NCBI RefSeq assembly: GCF_000735435.1
Contig: NZ_JMPP01000028.1
Location: forward strand, 1 to 64,000
DNA from: Klebsiella planticola ATCC 33531
GTDB taxonomy: Bacteria; Pseudomonadota; Gammaproteobacteria; Enterobacterales; Enterobacteriaceae
Length of the DNA stretch: 64,000 nt
Reading direction: 5' to 3'
How positions within the stretch are numbered: the stretch's first letter is position 1; every line of letters begins with the position of its first letter. Of this stretch, positions 1-7,976 are shown piece after piece. The translations under genes and the position numbers were made by a program. A model generated the notes under the pieces. The model ran no database searches. It was not told where the DNA came from and worked only from the letters and a program-made list of their open reading frames with translations.

Positions 1-595
1 CCCACCGCCGTCGACGTCGGCGATCTGTCGGCGCCTGACCGAGCTGTGCCGCGATCTGCAGGTCGATATTCTGGTGAACAACGCCGGCGTCTCTCATCCG
101 GGATCGATTCTCGATGCCGAGGCCGACTGGATCAACACCCAGGTGGATGTCAACCTGCGCGCCGTACTGCACCTGTGCCGGCTGCTGGTCCCGGGAATGG
201 TGGCGCGCGACTGCGGCCACGTCATTAATATCACCTCCATCGCCGCGATTTATAACTTCAATGGCAACTCTATCTATCACGCCACCAAAGCGGGAGTACA
301 CGCGCTGTCGCGCCAGCTGCGCGTCGATTGCTACGGCAAGCGGGTGCGAATTACCGAAATTTGCCCGGGGCGGGTGGCGACGGAGATTTTCGGCAATGTT
401 TCCGGCGATCATGAAGAGGCGCGTCGTCGCTTTATCGAGGGTTTCGAGCTGCCGGAAGCAAAAGACATCGCCGACTGCGTGGCTTTCGCGCTCGCCGCGC
501 CGGTGGCGGTCAACATCGGCAATATTGAGATCACCCCGACGCTGCAGGTACCCGGTGGGCTATCCACGATGCGTCCCGGCGACCGTGAGTCCTGA
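1..595 (+). CDS. short-chain dehydrogenase/reductase (SDR), C-terminal part, apparent frameshift
   Basis: This is the 3' part of an SDR-family NAD(P)-dependent oxidoreductase; the start lies before the window. The visible protein has the SDR landmarks NNAG (just after position 77), a catalytic Ser in NITS, and the YxxxK pair in YHATK, followed by the PGRVATE segment usual after the active site. The clean frame runs from about position 35 to the stop at 593-595. Before position 32 the sensible protein (TAVDVGDLSA) is in another frame, and removing one C in the run near 34-36 would join it to LTELCRDL. That is either a real frameshift or a sequence error. The gene lies 23 bp upstream of the amino acid importer and probably shares its transcript, which suggests metabolism of the imported compound. 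The substrate cannot be told. Confidence 0.8.
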   Translation, partial: PPPSTSAICRRLTELCRDLQVDILVNNAGVSHPGSILDAEADWINTQVDVNLRAVLHLCRLLVPGMVARDCGHVINITSIAAIYNFNGNSIYHATKAGVHALSRQLRVDCYGKRVRITEICPGRVATEIFGNVSGDHEEARRRFIEGFELPEAKDIADCVAFALAAPVAVNIGNIEITPTLQVPGGLSTMRPGDRES

Positions 596-618
596 ATGAC
601 GGCAAACGAGGAGGGTAT

Positions 619-1314
619 ATGGCACTCGACTTCAGTAACGTGATGACTGGCCACTATGGCCAGATGATTATTGATGGCACCGTCGTCACTCTGGAACTGG
701 CGTTGGGTGCATGGCTGCTGGCCATGTTTATTGCGCTGGTGCTGGTGATGATCCGCCTGAGCAACAAGCGCTTCGCGCAGCTGTTGGTGGCGGCGTATGT
801 CTCCTACCACCGCAACGTACCGACGCTTATTCAGCTGATGATGTGGTACTTCGCGATTCCGACGCTGCTGCCCGAGTCGCTGCAGATGTGGGTTAACGAG
901 ATGAATGCGGAGTTTTTGTTCTCGTTGGTCGCGCTGGGACTGTGCCAGGCGGCCTACTTCTCTGAAGACATCCGCAGCGGCCTGCGTGCCATCCCCGCAG
1001 GGCAGAATGAGGCGGCGAGGGCGCTGGGAATGGGGTATTTGCGCGCCATGCGGCTGGTGATTCTGCCGCAAGGGATCCGTAACGCGCTGCCGTCGGTGAT
1101 TAACCACACCGTGCTGCTGTTTAAGAATACCAGCCTTGCCATGGTCATTGGCGTCGCCGAACTGACTTACGTGACGCGCGATATTGAAAACCAGACCTTC
1201 CGCACCTTCGAAGCTTATACGGTGGCGACGGTAGGCTACCTGGCCTTCTCTTTGCTGCTGATGGGGATGGGGGCGCTGCTGGCCCGCCGCTTTCAGCGCG
1301 CGTATGCGAGGTAA
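619..1314 (+). CDS. polar amino acid ABC transporter permease (His/Glu/Gln family)
   Basis: Inner-membrane permease subunit of an amino acid importer, 231 residues, the usual length for the HisM/GltJ/GlnP family. Several hydrophobic segments are visible, and the EAA-type cytoplasmic loop that docks the ATPase appears as NEAARALGMGYLRAMRLVILPQ. The ATG follows a GAGGAGG-like ribosome site. Only 5 bp separate it from a second permease, which is followed by an ATPase, so the three genes form a complete two-permease importer apart from the periplasmic binding protein. That protein is not seen here and may lie upstream. Substrate unknown; the family takes up polar or charged amino acids. Confidence 0.9.
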   Translation: MALDFSNVMTGHYGQMIIDGTVVTLELALGAWLLAMFIALVLVMIRLSNKRFAQLLVAAYVSYHRNVPTLIQLMMWYFAIPTLLPESLQMWVNEMNAEFLFSLVALGLCQAAYFSEDIRSGLRAIPAGQNEAARALGMGYLRAMRLVILPQGIRNALPSVINHTVLLFKNTSLAMVIGVAELTYVTRDIENQTFRTFEAYTVATVGYLAFSLLLMGMGALLARRFQRAYAR

Positions 1315-1319
1315 TCTGT

Positions 1320-2081
1320 ATGTTTGATTTTTTCACGATTCTGCACGATAACGGCCTGCTGTTGCTGATGGGACAGTATCCCGATGGTCCGCTGGGCGGC
1401 GTGTTGTGTACCTTGCTGGTGTCGCTGCTGGCGGTCCTGTTCGCTTTCCCGGTCGGCGTGCTGCTATGCCTCGCTCGCCTCTCGCCGTGGCGCTGGCTGA
1501 GCTGGCCGGTAACCTGCTGGATCTATCTGCTGCGCGGTATCCCGCTGATGATGGTGGTGTTCTGGACCTATTTCTGCGTGCCGCTGCTGATTGGCCACAA
1601 CATCAGCGGCTTCAGCACCATGCTGTGTACGCTGATTATCTACGAGAGCACCTATATCGCTGAAATCGTACGCGGCGGGATCCAGGCGCTGCCCTCGGGG
1701 CAATATGAAGCCTCCCGCGCGCTGGGAATGGGGCACATCCGGGCGCTGCGCCTGGTGATTCTGCCGCAGGCGCTGTACAACACGCTGCCGAGTCTGGTCA
1801 GCCAGCTGGTGTCAATTATCAAGGATAGCACCCTCGGCTACGTGATTAACGTGCCGGAGCTGACCTATGCGGCTAACCAGGTCAGTAACCAGCTGCTGAC
1901 GAAACCGTTCCAGGTCTTTGCCATCGTGGCGCTGAGCTATTACATCATTAACTTTAGCCTGACGTGGCTGGCCAATCGCCTGGAGCTGCGTATCGCCAGC
2001 AGGAGGCAAGGCGCGCAGTCCGCCACGGGAAAGCCGGTCACGGCGCTGGTTCTCGACCCGTCGTCATCACAAACTCAATAA
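1320..2081 (+). CDS. polar amino acid ABC transporter permease, second subunit
   Basis: Second permease of the same importer, 253 residues, forming the heterodimeric channel with the product of the preceding gene. The EAA docking loop is clear (YEASRALGMGHIRALRLVILPQ region, around residues 130-150), with hydrophobic helices on either side. The C-terminal 25 residues are polar and lie past the normal family end. The start is an ATG 5 bp after the first permease stop. The ATPase gene begins 9 bp after this stop behind an AAGGAG ribosome site, so translation of the three is probably coupled. Confidence 0.9.
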   Translation: MFDFFTILHDNGLLLLMGQYPDGPLGGVLCTLLVSLLAVLFAFPVGVLLCLARLSPWRWLSWPVTCWIYLLRGIPLMMVVFWTYFCVPLLIGHNISGFSTMLCTLIIYESTYIAEIVRGGIQALPSGQYEASRALGMGHIRALRLVILPQALYNTLPSLVSQLVSIIKDSTLGYVINVPELTYAANQVSNQLLTKPFQVFAIVALSYYIINFSLTWLANRLELRIASRRQGAQSATGKPVTALVLDPSSSQTQ

Positions 2082-2090
2082 GGAGCAACC

Positions 2091-2828
2091 ATGCGACCGA
2101 TGATTCTGTTCAATCAGGTGAATAAATGGTACGGGGAATATCAGGCCCTGACCGACGTCAGTGCCGAAATCAAAAGCGGTGAAGTGGTGGTGGTGTGCGG
2201 TCCTTCCGGATCGGGGAAATCGACGCTAATCCGGACGGTCAACCGTCTTGAGCCCATCGAACAGGGGCAGATCCTGTTTGACGGCGTCGATATTCATGGC
2301 TCAAGCACCCGGCTGAACCAGCTGCGAACGCGAATCGGCTTCGTCTTCCAGAGTTTTAACCTGTTTCCGCACGTTTCGGTGCTGGAGAATATTATGATGT
2401 CGCCGGTGAAAGTGCTCGGCGAGAAGCGCGCCGAAGCCCGGCGCCATGCCGGGGAGCTGCTGGAGCGGGTGGGGCTGTCGCACAAGGCTGACGTTTACCC
2501 GGCGCAGCTTTCCGGTGGCCAGCAGCAGCGGGTGGCGATTGCCCGGGCGCTGGCGATGAAGCCGCCGGTCATGTTGTTTGATGAACCGACTTCCGCACTC
2601 GATCCGGAGATGGTCGGCGAGGTGCTGAGCGTGATGCGCGGGCTGGCGCAGGAAGGGATGACCATGATGTGCGTGACCCATGAAATGAATTTTGCCCGTG
2701 ACGTCGCCGATACGATCTGGTTTATGGATCAGGGACAAATACTGGAAAAGGCCGAGCCGGATAAATTCTTCACCGCACCGCAGCATCCGCGCGCGAGGCG
2801 TTTCCTCAATGATTTGCTGGTCCACTAG
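2091..2828 (+). CDS. amino acid ABC transporter ATP-binding protein (GlnQ/GltL-like)
   Basis: ATPase that powers the amino acid importer encoded just upstream; cytoplasmic, 245 residues, normal for GlnQ/HisP/GltL. Walker A GPSGSGKST is at residues 37-45, the Q-loop Gln at 87, the ABC signature LSGGQQQR at 140-147, Walker B VMLFDEP at about 160-166, and the switch His in CVTHE near 197. All motifs look intact. The ATG at 2091 follows AAGGAG. The operon seems to end here; a weak hairpin lies about 190 bp downstream. Confidence 0.92.
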   Translation: MRPMILFNQVNKWYGEYQALTDVSAEIKSGEVVVVCGPSGSGKSTLIRTVNRLEPIEQGQILFDGVDIHGSSTRLNQLRTRIGFVFQSFNLFPHVSVLENIMMSPVKVLGEKRAEARRHAGELLERVGLSHKADVYPAQLSGGQQQRVAIARALAMKPPVMLFDEPTSALDPEMVGEVLSVMRGLAQEGMTMMCVTHEMNFARDVADTIWFMDQGQILEKAEPDKFFTAPQHPRARRFLNDLLVH

Positions 2829-3247
2829 AACGTTGAGCGGCCAGCGCGTTGCGCACCTGCTGCAACAGAAGCTGCGGAGGAACTGCTGGCCTGATGGTTG
2901 TACTGCCCCCTGGCCGTGTGCTGATGTCAGGAAGTCGGTGAATATTTTTCATGGCACTGATATGGATGCCTGATATCTGCATCCGTCATCCCTTTCTGTC
3001 CTGACGGAGCCAATAAAAAAGCCGTATTGCGTTGCACGGGCGCGGCTTTGACTGCTGAAGAGAGGTCATCTGGTTTCGTCTCAACCCGGTAAGGCGAAGC
3101 CTCGGTGCCTGATATCTCAGGGAGGGCGCCGGATTTGACTCCCCGTGTTTACCGATATGGCGGGTAAAGTCTCAACGCCCCGGGAAGCGCTTTCACCTGA
3201 CCTGTTGAATTCATGCCGTATCAGGATTCGTAAGGATGTACGAAAGC
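2829..3247. other. non-coding stretch between importer operon and tRNA-Asn
   Basis: About 420 bp with no convincing gene. It holds one terminator-like hairpin near 3018-3049. Short ORFs across it lack ribosome sites and recognisable content. Confidence 0.5.
3018..3049 (+). terminator. possible terminator of the amino acid importer operon
   Basis: AAAGCCG at 3018-3024 pairs with CGGCTTT at 3043-3049 around a long loop, preceded by an A run. The stem is short, so this is a weak call; its position after the ATPase gene fits an operon end. Confidence 0.35.
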
Positions 3248-3283
3248 AAAAAGCCCGCTTAAGTTTCCTTAAGCGGGCTTTTT
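3248..3283 (-). terminator. intrinsic terminator of tRNA-Asn (minus-strand copy)
   Basis: Perfect 16-bp stem (AAAAAGCCCGCTTAAG at 3248-3263 with its complement at 3268-3283) around a TTTC loop. Read on the minus strand it ends in a T run directly after the tRNA. The same hairpin follows every tRNA-Asn copy in this window and also the two truncated copies at 15.2 and 40.9 kb. Confidence 0.9.
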
Positions 3284-3288
3284 AAATA

Positions 3289-3364
3289 TGGCTCCTCTGA
3301 CTGGACTCGAACCAGTGACATACGGATTAACAGTCCGCCGTTCTACCGACTGAACTACAGAGGA
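3289..3364 (-). tRNA. tRNA-Asn (anticodon GTT)
   Basis: 76-nt cloverleaf with encoded CCA. On the minus strand it begins TCCTCTGTAG, has the GTT anticodon within CTGTTAATC, the T-loop GGTTCGAGTCC, and ends GAGGAGCCA. The acceptor arms TCCTCTG and CAGAGGA pair. It is identical in sequence to the copies at 5123 and 11683. The position next to yeeO corresponds to an asn tRNA (asnW-like) in E. coli. Confidence 0.97.
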
Positions 3365-3380
3365 ATCGTTGTGGAGTCGT

Positions 3381-3408
3381 ATCTTAGCGGCGAAAAAAAT
3401 TTTGTCAA
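3381..3408 (-). promoter_or_regulatory. sigma-70 promoter of the tRNA-Asn
   Basis: On the minus strand, TTGACA (3408-3403) and TAAGAT (3386-3381) with a 16-bp spacer, placed just upstream of the tRNA 5' end at 3364. Confidence 0.75.
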
Positions 3409-3558
3409 ACATCAATTTGCCCGCAAAGGTTCAACTGCCGCTTCCATCAACAATTTGTTGCTATTACCGACAATTAATAAGGAAAAATGTTTTGCAGGAA
3501 CCATCATTCTCTATCATTATTTGAAATGTAGTTTCAACTTTTCTCACTAAGGTCTCCT

Positions 3559-4995
3559 TTGAACGTCACCTCCGCAGTAAGCCAGGTCCTCGGACGCACT
3601 TCCTGGTTCAAAAAGCGTAAAAGTTATCGTGTACTTTACTGGCGTGAAATCAGCCCGCTTGCGGTGCCGATTTTCCTCGAAAACACCTGCGTTTTGCTGA
3701 TGGGCGTACTGAGTACGTTCCTCGTCAGCTGGCTGGGAAAAGAGGCAATGGCCGGGGTGGGGCTGGCCGACAGTTTTAATATGGTGATTATGTCGTTCTT
3801 CGCCGCCATTGATCTCGGTACGACCGTGGTGGTCGCCTTTAGCCTCGGCAAACGCGACCGGCGGCGGGCGAGGGCGGCGGCAAGACAATCGCTGGCGATT
3901 ATGACGCTGTTCTCTGTTCTGCTGGCGGTCGCGATCCATGCATTTGGCAGCGAGATCATTAATTTTGTTGCCGGCGATGCCTCGGCGCAAGTGAAGGCCA
4001 TGGCGCTGACCTATCTGGAGCTGACGGTATTGAGCTACCCGGCGGCGGCCATTGCGCTGATTGGCAGCGGCGCATTGCGCGGGGCGGGTAACACCAAAAT
4101 CCCTCTGTTGATCAATGGCGGGATGAATATCCTCAACATTATTATCAGCAGCATCCTGATCTACGGCATTTTTTCCTGGCCGGGCCTCGGGTTTGTCGGT
4201 GCCGGTCTCGGGCTCACCATCGCCCGCTATATTGGTGCCGTGGCGATAGTCTGGGTGCTGGCAATTGGTTTTAACCCGGCGCTGCGTATCTCGCTGAAGA
4301 GCTACTTCCAGCCGTTCAACCTGGCGATTATCTGGGAAGTGATGGGCATTGGCATCCCGGCGAGCATCGAGTCGGTGTTGTTCAACGGCGGTAAACTGCT
4401 GACGCAGATGTTTGTTGCCGGGATGGGGACCAACGTTATCGCCGGCAACTTTATTGCTTTTTCCGTCGCCGCGTTGATTAACCTGCCGGGGAACGCGCTG
4501 GGTTCCGCGTCGACGATTATTACCGGTAAACGGCTGGGGAAAGGGCAAATCGGGCAGGCAGAGCGCCAGGCGTGGCACGTCTTTTGGTTATCCACCATCG
4601 TTCTGACGGTGATTGCGTGGGGGACGGCGCCGTTTGCCAATCTTATCGCCTCTTTCTATACCAGCGAAGAAGATGTCAAAGTGGTGGTCAAAGAGCTACT
4701 GTGGCTTAACGCCTTCTTTATGCCTATCTGGGCCACTTCGTGGATCCTGCCCTGTGCCTTTAAAGGCGCGCGCGATGTGCGCTACACCATGTGGGTATCG
4801 ATGCTGGGAATGTGGGGCTGCCGTGTGGTGGCGGGTTACACCCTGGGCATTGTGCTGGGAATGGGGGTGATTGGCGTCTGGCTGGGAATGGTGCTCGACT
4901 GGGCGGTGCGTGGCGTGCTGTTCTATTGTCGAATGGTCAGCGGGCGCTGGCTATGGAAATATCCGCGCAGCAAGATTCAAGTCGACGAAACATAA
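3559..4995 (+). CDS. yeeO: MATE family efflux transporter YeeO
   Basis: Inner-membrane multidrug/toxin extrusion (MATE) antiporter, 478 residues with about 12 hydrophobic segments. The sequence strongly resembles E. coli YeeO as I remember it (for example YWREISPLAVPIF and ALRGAGNTKIPLL). E. coli YeeO has been reported to export flavins (FMN/FAD) and dipeptides. The start is a TTG at 3559 behind AAGG; no ATG in the right place gives the conserved N-terminus. The gene is bracketed by two tRNA-Asn genes in opposite orientation, as in E. coli (asnW-yeeO-asnU), which makes this part of the core chromosome rather than an island. Confidence 0.9.
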   Translation: MNVTSAVSQVLGRTSWFKKRKSYRVLYWREISPLAVPIFLENTCVLLMGVLSTFLVSWLGKEAMAGVGLADSFNMVIMSFFAAIDLGTTVVVAFSLGKRDRRRARAAARQSLAIMTLFSVLLAVAIHAFGSEIINFVAGDASAQVKAMALTYLELTVLSYPAAAIALIGSGALRGAGNTKIPLLINGGMNILNIIISSILIYGIFSWPGLGFVGAGLGLTIARYIGAVAIVWVLAIGFNPALRISLKSYFQPFNLAIIWEVMGIGIPASIESVLFNGGKLLTQMFVAGMGTNVIAGNFIAFSVAALINLPGNALGSASTIITGKRLGKGQIGQAERQAWHVFWLSTIVLTVIAWGTAPFANLIASFYTSEEDVKVVVKELLWLNAFFMPIWATSWILPCAFKGARDVRYTMWVSMLGMWGCRVVAGYTLGIVLGMGVIGVWLGMVLDWAVRGVLFYCRMVSGRWLWKYPRSKIQVDET

Positions 4996-5075
4996 CCTTT
5001 TTTTCGGGCGAAACGGTACTTTTTGCCCAAAGTGGAGAATAAATCGGCAAACGATTTAAATTGTGAAAACAGCCT

Positions 5076-5104
5076 TTGACAAGGCCAGGCGACGCCGTTA
5101 ATAT
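5076..5104 (+). promoter_or_regulatory. sigma-70 promoter of tRNA-Asn
   Basis: TTGACA at 5076-5081 and TAATAT at 5099-5104 with an ideal 17-bp spacer, about 19 bp before the tRNA 5' end. The same promoter is repeated almost exactly upstream of the tRNA at 11683-11758, including the flanking CCCCGTTCACACGATT segment. Confidence 0.85.
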
Positions 5105-5122
5105 TCGCCCCGTTCACACGAT

Positions 5123-5198
5123 TCCTCTGTAGTTCAGTCGGTAGAACGGCGGACTGTTAATCCGTATGTCACTGGTTCGAGTCCAGTCAGAGGAGCCA
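5123..5198 (+). tRNA. tRNA-Asn (anticodon GTT)
   Basis: 76-nt tRNA gene with encoded CCA, identical to the copy at 3289-3364 but on the plus strand. It has a strong promoter upstream and the conserved hairpin terminator downstream. The 3' end is intact, so no element occupies this copy. Confidence 0.97.
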
Positions 5199-5206
5199 TA
5201 TTTAAG

Positions 5207-5239
5207 AAGCCCGCTTAAGGAAACTTAAGCGGGCTTTTT
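5207..5239. terminator. terminator of tRNA-Asn, probably bidirectional
   Basis: AAGCCCGCTTAAG at 5207-5219 pairs with 5224-5236 around GAAA, followed by a T run. On the minus strand it lies about 100 bp after the stop of the epimerase-like gene and also ends in a pyrimidine-rich run, so it may stop both transcripts. Confidence 0.85.
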
Positions 5240-5336
5240 GCTTTTCTGACGCTGTCCCAGATAGCCAACCAGAATCCCGCGTCGCCCATACCCACGCGAC
5301 GGCAGGCCCCAGAGGCTGTAACCCGGGTTCAGGCAG

Positions 5337-6284
5337 CTATCGGGCTTTCGTCCGTTGGCTTCGCCATTCCCGGCAGATCTGTTCCAGACCCTCGCGGTAC
5401 GTTGTGACGGTGAAATCAGGGAAGCGATGCTTAAATTTTGCCGACTCGAACAGATTGTCATACTCATAACGCGGCAGCAGTTCCCGCAGCTCGCGGACCC
5501 TCTGCACGAAAAGTCCCGCGGCGATCAGGATCTGCTTTTTGAGAACGGAATACTCCGCCTCTCTGCCGAAAATCTCACCAGCCAGGGTGACAAACTGGCG
5601 ATAAGTGAAGCGATCGTCGTCGCACGGCAGGTGCCAGCTTTGGCCGAAAGCGTCCGGCGTGTTGCCGAGGAGCGCGAGGGCGCGGCTGGCGTCAGGTGTC
5701 CAGATGAGCGTACGCAGCTTATCGTCACGTACCGGTACGCGTGGCCGTTCGCCTGTTTTCAGTCTGTCGATGATCAGGGCGTTGGTAAAACTCTGCGTCT
5801 TTCCCGGTCCATAAAACTCTGGCGCGCGCCCGATAACGACCGGAATGGCTCCGCGTTCCATCTCCTCCAGCACCCTGCTTGTCATCTGCGCACGCACTTT
5901 TCCTTTCCGCCCTCGGGGGGCGAAGCGCGTTTCTTCCGTCTGCGGATCGCCGTTCTGTGGGTACATATAGGTATTGTCAAAATAGACAAACCTGGCGCCC
6001 GCCGCGCGAGTTGCATCGAGCGCATTCTTCAGCATTGTTGGGAACTGTTGCTCCCAAAGGGCCGAGTTCGTCGGTAGCCCCGCGGCAAAATAGACAATAC
6101 TGCTGCCCTTGACCGCTTCTCGCGTTTGTTCCGCATCAAGTAGATTTGCCGCGACGGTAACATCGCTGGCGTTTACCTTTCGGGGACTGCGGCTGACCAG
6201 TCGCAGGTCATCGGTATATGAGCGTTTCAACTCACGGGCAAGTTCCTGGGCAATCTGGCCGCTGGCTCCCAGAATGGTTTGCAT
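5337..6284 (-). CDS. NAD-dependent epimerase/dehydratase family protein
   Basis: Extended SDR-type protein of 315 residues with the N-terminal nucleotide-binding loop GASGQIA at residues 6-12 and a Rossmann pattern of strands and helices. The usual active-site YxxxK is not obvious, so it may be an atypical SDR (NmrA/isoflavone reductase-like) rather than a sugar epimerase. It is divergent from a MerR regulator, and its promoter has the 19-bp spacer and central palindrome of MerR-controlled promoters, so it is very probably the regulator's target. The inducer is unknown; a stress or xenobiotic signal is an inference from the MerR type. Confidence 0.8.
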   Translation of the reverse strand: MQTILGASGQIAQELARELKRSYTDDLRLVSRSPRKVNASDVTVAANLLDAEQTREAVKGSSIVYFAAGLPTNSALWEQQFPTMLKNALDATRAAGARFVYFDNTYMYPQNGDPQTEETRFAPRGRKGKVRAQMTSRVLEEMERGAIPVVIGRAPEFYGPGKTQSFTNALIIDRLKTGERPRVPVRDDKLRTLIWTPDASRALALLGNTPDAFGQSWHLPCDDDRFTYRQFVTLAGEIFGREAEYSVLKKQILIAAGLFVQRVRELRELLPRYEYDNLFESAKFKHRFPDFTVTTYREGLEQICREWRSQRTKAR

Positions 6285-6416
6285 ATCAGTTCCTCATTTC
6301 AATTGGCATGCTGTACGGTATGTCGCGCCGGTTCAGTCAGCCATCAAAGGCATTATCTGATCCTGAACCCGGTCCACATACAGATTCGGCAGCATGCCTC
6401 TGTTGACCATTTAACG

Positions 6417-6447
6417 AGTATAAGTTTAAAGTTAACTTTAAGGTCAA
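6417..6447 (-). promoter_or_regulatory. MerR-type promoter with central operator
   Basis: On the minus strand, TTGACC (6447-6442) and TATACT (6422-6417) are 19 bp apart, too long for normal sigma-70 use. A perfect 16-bp palindrome, TTAAAGTTAACTTTAA (6426-6441), fills the spacer. This is the known architecture of promoters that MerR-family proteins activate by untwisting DNA. It faces the epimerase-like gene and overlaps the upstream region of the MerR gene, so it can serve autoregulation too. Confidence 0.8.
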
Positions 6448-6459
6448 GAGGGGGAAGGT

Positions 6460-6915
6460 ATGAGAATCGGTGAGCTGGCAAAAGTGACGGGGATAACCCC
6501 CTCGCGGATTCGCTTTTACGAAAGCGAAGGGCTGATTACGCCACCTCCGCGCCAGGGAAATGGCTACCGAAATTATTCTGCCGATGTGGCCGATCTGCTG
6601 AAGATTATCGATCGTGCGCAGCGTGCGGGGTTTTCTCTGGAGCAAATTCGCCGCTTTTTACCGCAACGGCAGAAAAGGTGGGATCACGAGGCGCTGATAC
6701 AGTCGCTGCAGGGGCGTATAGCGGAGATTGATCTGATGCAAAAGCAGCTTGCGCAAAGTAAGGCAGAACTGCTGAATCTGATCGCCAGCATCGCCGAGCG
6801 GCCCGATGGGATCTCATGTGAGGAGAATATGCAGCGGCTGACAGGGCAACTGCTGGATCCTGGGCGGCTAGAAGAGAGTGTCGACACCTGCCCCCAAAGT
6901 GACCAGCCGGAGTAA
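6460..6915 (+). CDS. MerR family transcriptional regulator
   Basis: 151-residue DNA-binding regulator. The N-terminal winged helix is typical (MRIGELAKVTGITPSRIRFYE, then GYRNYS), followed by a dimerisation coiled coil at about residues 80-115. The C-terminus has two Cys residues (near 126 and 144), but they are not in a recognisable metal-site spacing. The ATG follows GGGGGAAGG. It is divergent from the epimerase-like gene and separated from it by the 19-bp-spacer promoter. Confidence 0.9.
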   Translation: MRIGELAKVTGITPSRIRFYESEGLITPPPRQGNGYRNYSADVADLLKIIDRAQRAGFSLEQIRRFLPQRQKRWDHEALIQSLQGRIAEIDLMQKQLAQSKAELLNLIASIAERPDGISCEENMQRLTGQLLDPGRLEESVDTCPQSDQPE

Positions 6916-6984
6916 AACGATTTCCGCTCAGCGGGAAGCTAAGCGTTCTTCTTGCCTGCTGGCGGATGACACCTCTGTATTAAG

Positions 6985-7776
6985 TCACGACGCCTGTGCT
7001 TTTTTGTGCTCCAGTATTTTATCCACCCCTTCGATGAAACCGTCTCCCCCGGGACCCACGCTTATCCACGCAGGCAGCGTCGGGATGGCCGCCAGGTGAT
7101 GTCGCAGGGTACTCATACCAAGGGTATGCCTGAATCCGGCAAACATCGGGGCGTCATTTTCAGAATCTCCGCTATAAAAGACGCTCTCCTGTCCGGCCCG
7201 TTCATCCAGATGGTAAAAGGTCCTGAGGACGTGACGGCTCATGATTAACTTATCGTATTCCCCGGACCAGGCCAGCACCCATAAGTTATTCACCGTGGTC
7301 TTTAACCCGGCCTCGTGCAACGACTCACGCAGCGTGTCAATGTGCGCGCTATGCGCGGGCAGGTTAAAGGCCAGGCTGGAGAGGCGGAAAGGCTGGTCTG
7401 CCGCAAGGGTTGCCCATTGGTATTGTCCGGCGATTTTCCGCGCAATCGCGGTGAGTGTTTTCTGCATGTCGGCCTGCTTGTCCGCATGCCAAAAATGGCG
7501 GTTTATCCCGTGGCCATCGGCGGCACGCTGAAAGAAAAAGCCGCCATTCTCACCGATGACGCCATCGACAGGCCACATTCTGACCATCTGATCGCACCAT
7601 CCTGCCGGGGCGCCGGTGACGGGGATAACCCGAATACCGGCAGATTGCAGCCGCTCTAATGCCCTATAGGTGGCGGCGGAAAGCCGTCCGTTAAAGGTGA
7701 GCGTTTCATCCATATCGGTCAGAACATATTTTACCGAGGAGAAGAGTCCCTGTGATACCAGCGCAAGTGGTCGCAT
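6985..7776 (-). CDS. HAD-superfamily hydrolase (Cof/MPGP-like phosphatase)
   Basis: Cytoplasmic phosphatase of the haloacid dehalogenase superfamily, 263 residues from the ATG at 7776 (the longer reading frame starts with a TTG and has no added homology). The nucleophile motif DMDETL has Asp at residues 21 and 23; motif IV is GDSENDAPMF near the C-terminus. A cap domain between them resembles Cof-type or mannosyl-3-phosphoglycerate phosphatases. The substrate, probably a phosphosugar, cannot be assigned. It stands alone between the MerR gene and amn. Confidence 0.85.
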   Translation of the reverse strand: MRPLALVSQGLFSSVKYVLTDMDETLTFNGRLSAATYRALERLQSAGIRVIPVTGAPAGWCDQMVRMWPVDGVIGENGGFFFQRAADGHGINRHFWHADKQADMQKTLTAIARKIAGQYQWATLAADQPFRLSSLAFNLPAHSAHIDTLRESLHEAGLKTTVNNLWVLAWSGEYDKLIMSRHVLRTFYHLDERAGQESVFYSGDSENDAPMFAGFRHTLGMSTLRHHLAAIPTLPAWISVGPGGDGFIEGVDKILEHKKAQAS

Positions 7777-7881
7777 ATCCACTCCCAATACAAAGAAACG
7801 ATGTTATCGCGCTTTGGCGCGCAGGCGTTATAACGGAAGGCAATGAGTTATACCGTGGCTGAAGTCCGGTGCTGAGGGGAA

Positions 7882-7901
7882 AGCCCGCCTGTGGGCGGGC
7901 T
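7882..7901 (-). terminator. probable terminator after amn
   Basis: AGCCCGCC (7882-7889) pairs perfectly with GGCGGGCT (7894-7901) around TGTG, about 75 bp after the amn stop; on the minus strand it is followed by a short TTCCCC run. Confidence 0.55.
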
Positions 7902-7976
7902 GACGGTGGTCGGTCGTGAGCTCGGTTTGTCGCTTTCTCTTTGTCCGTCGTCGCGTCGGGAAAAGAGGGGAGAAGG

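Noticed and set aside
409..1107. 232-codon minus-strand ORF across the SDR and permease genes
   Set aside because: Antisense to two well-supported genes with no recognisable protein content.
3547..4578. 343-codon ORF on the minus strand
   Set aside because: Lies wholly antisense to yeeO; composition is rich in Arg, Gln and Asn as expected from a shadow frame, and it has no ribosome site.
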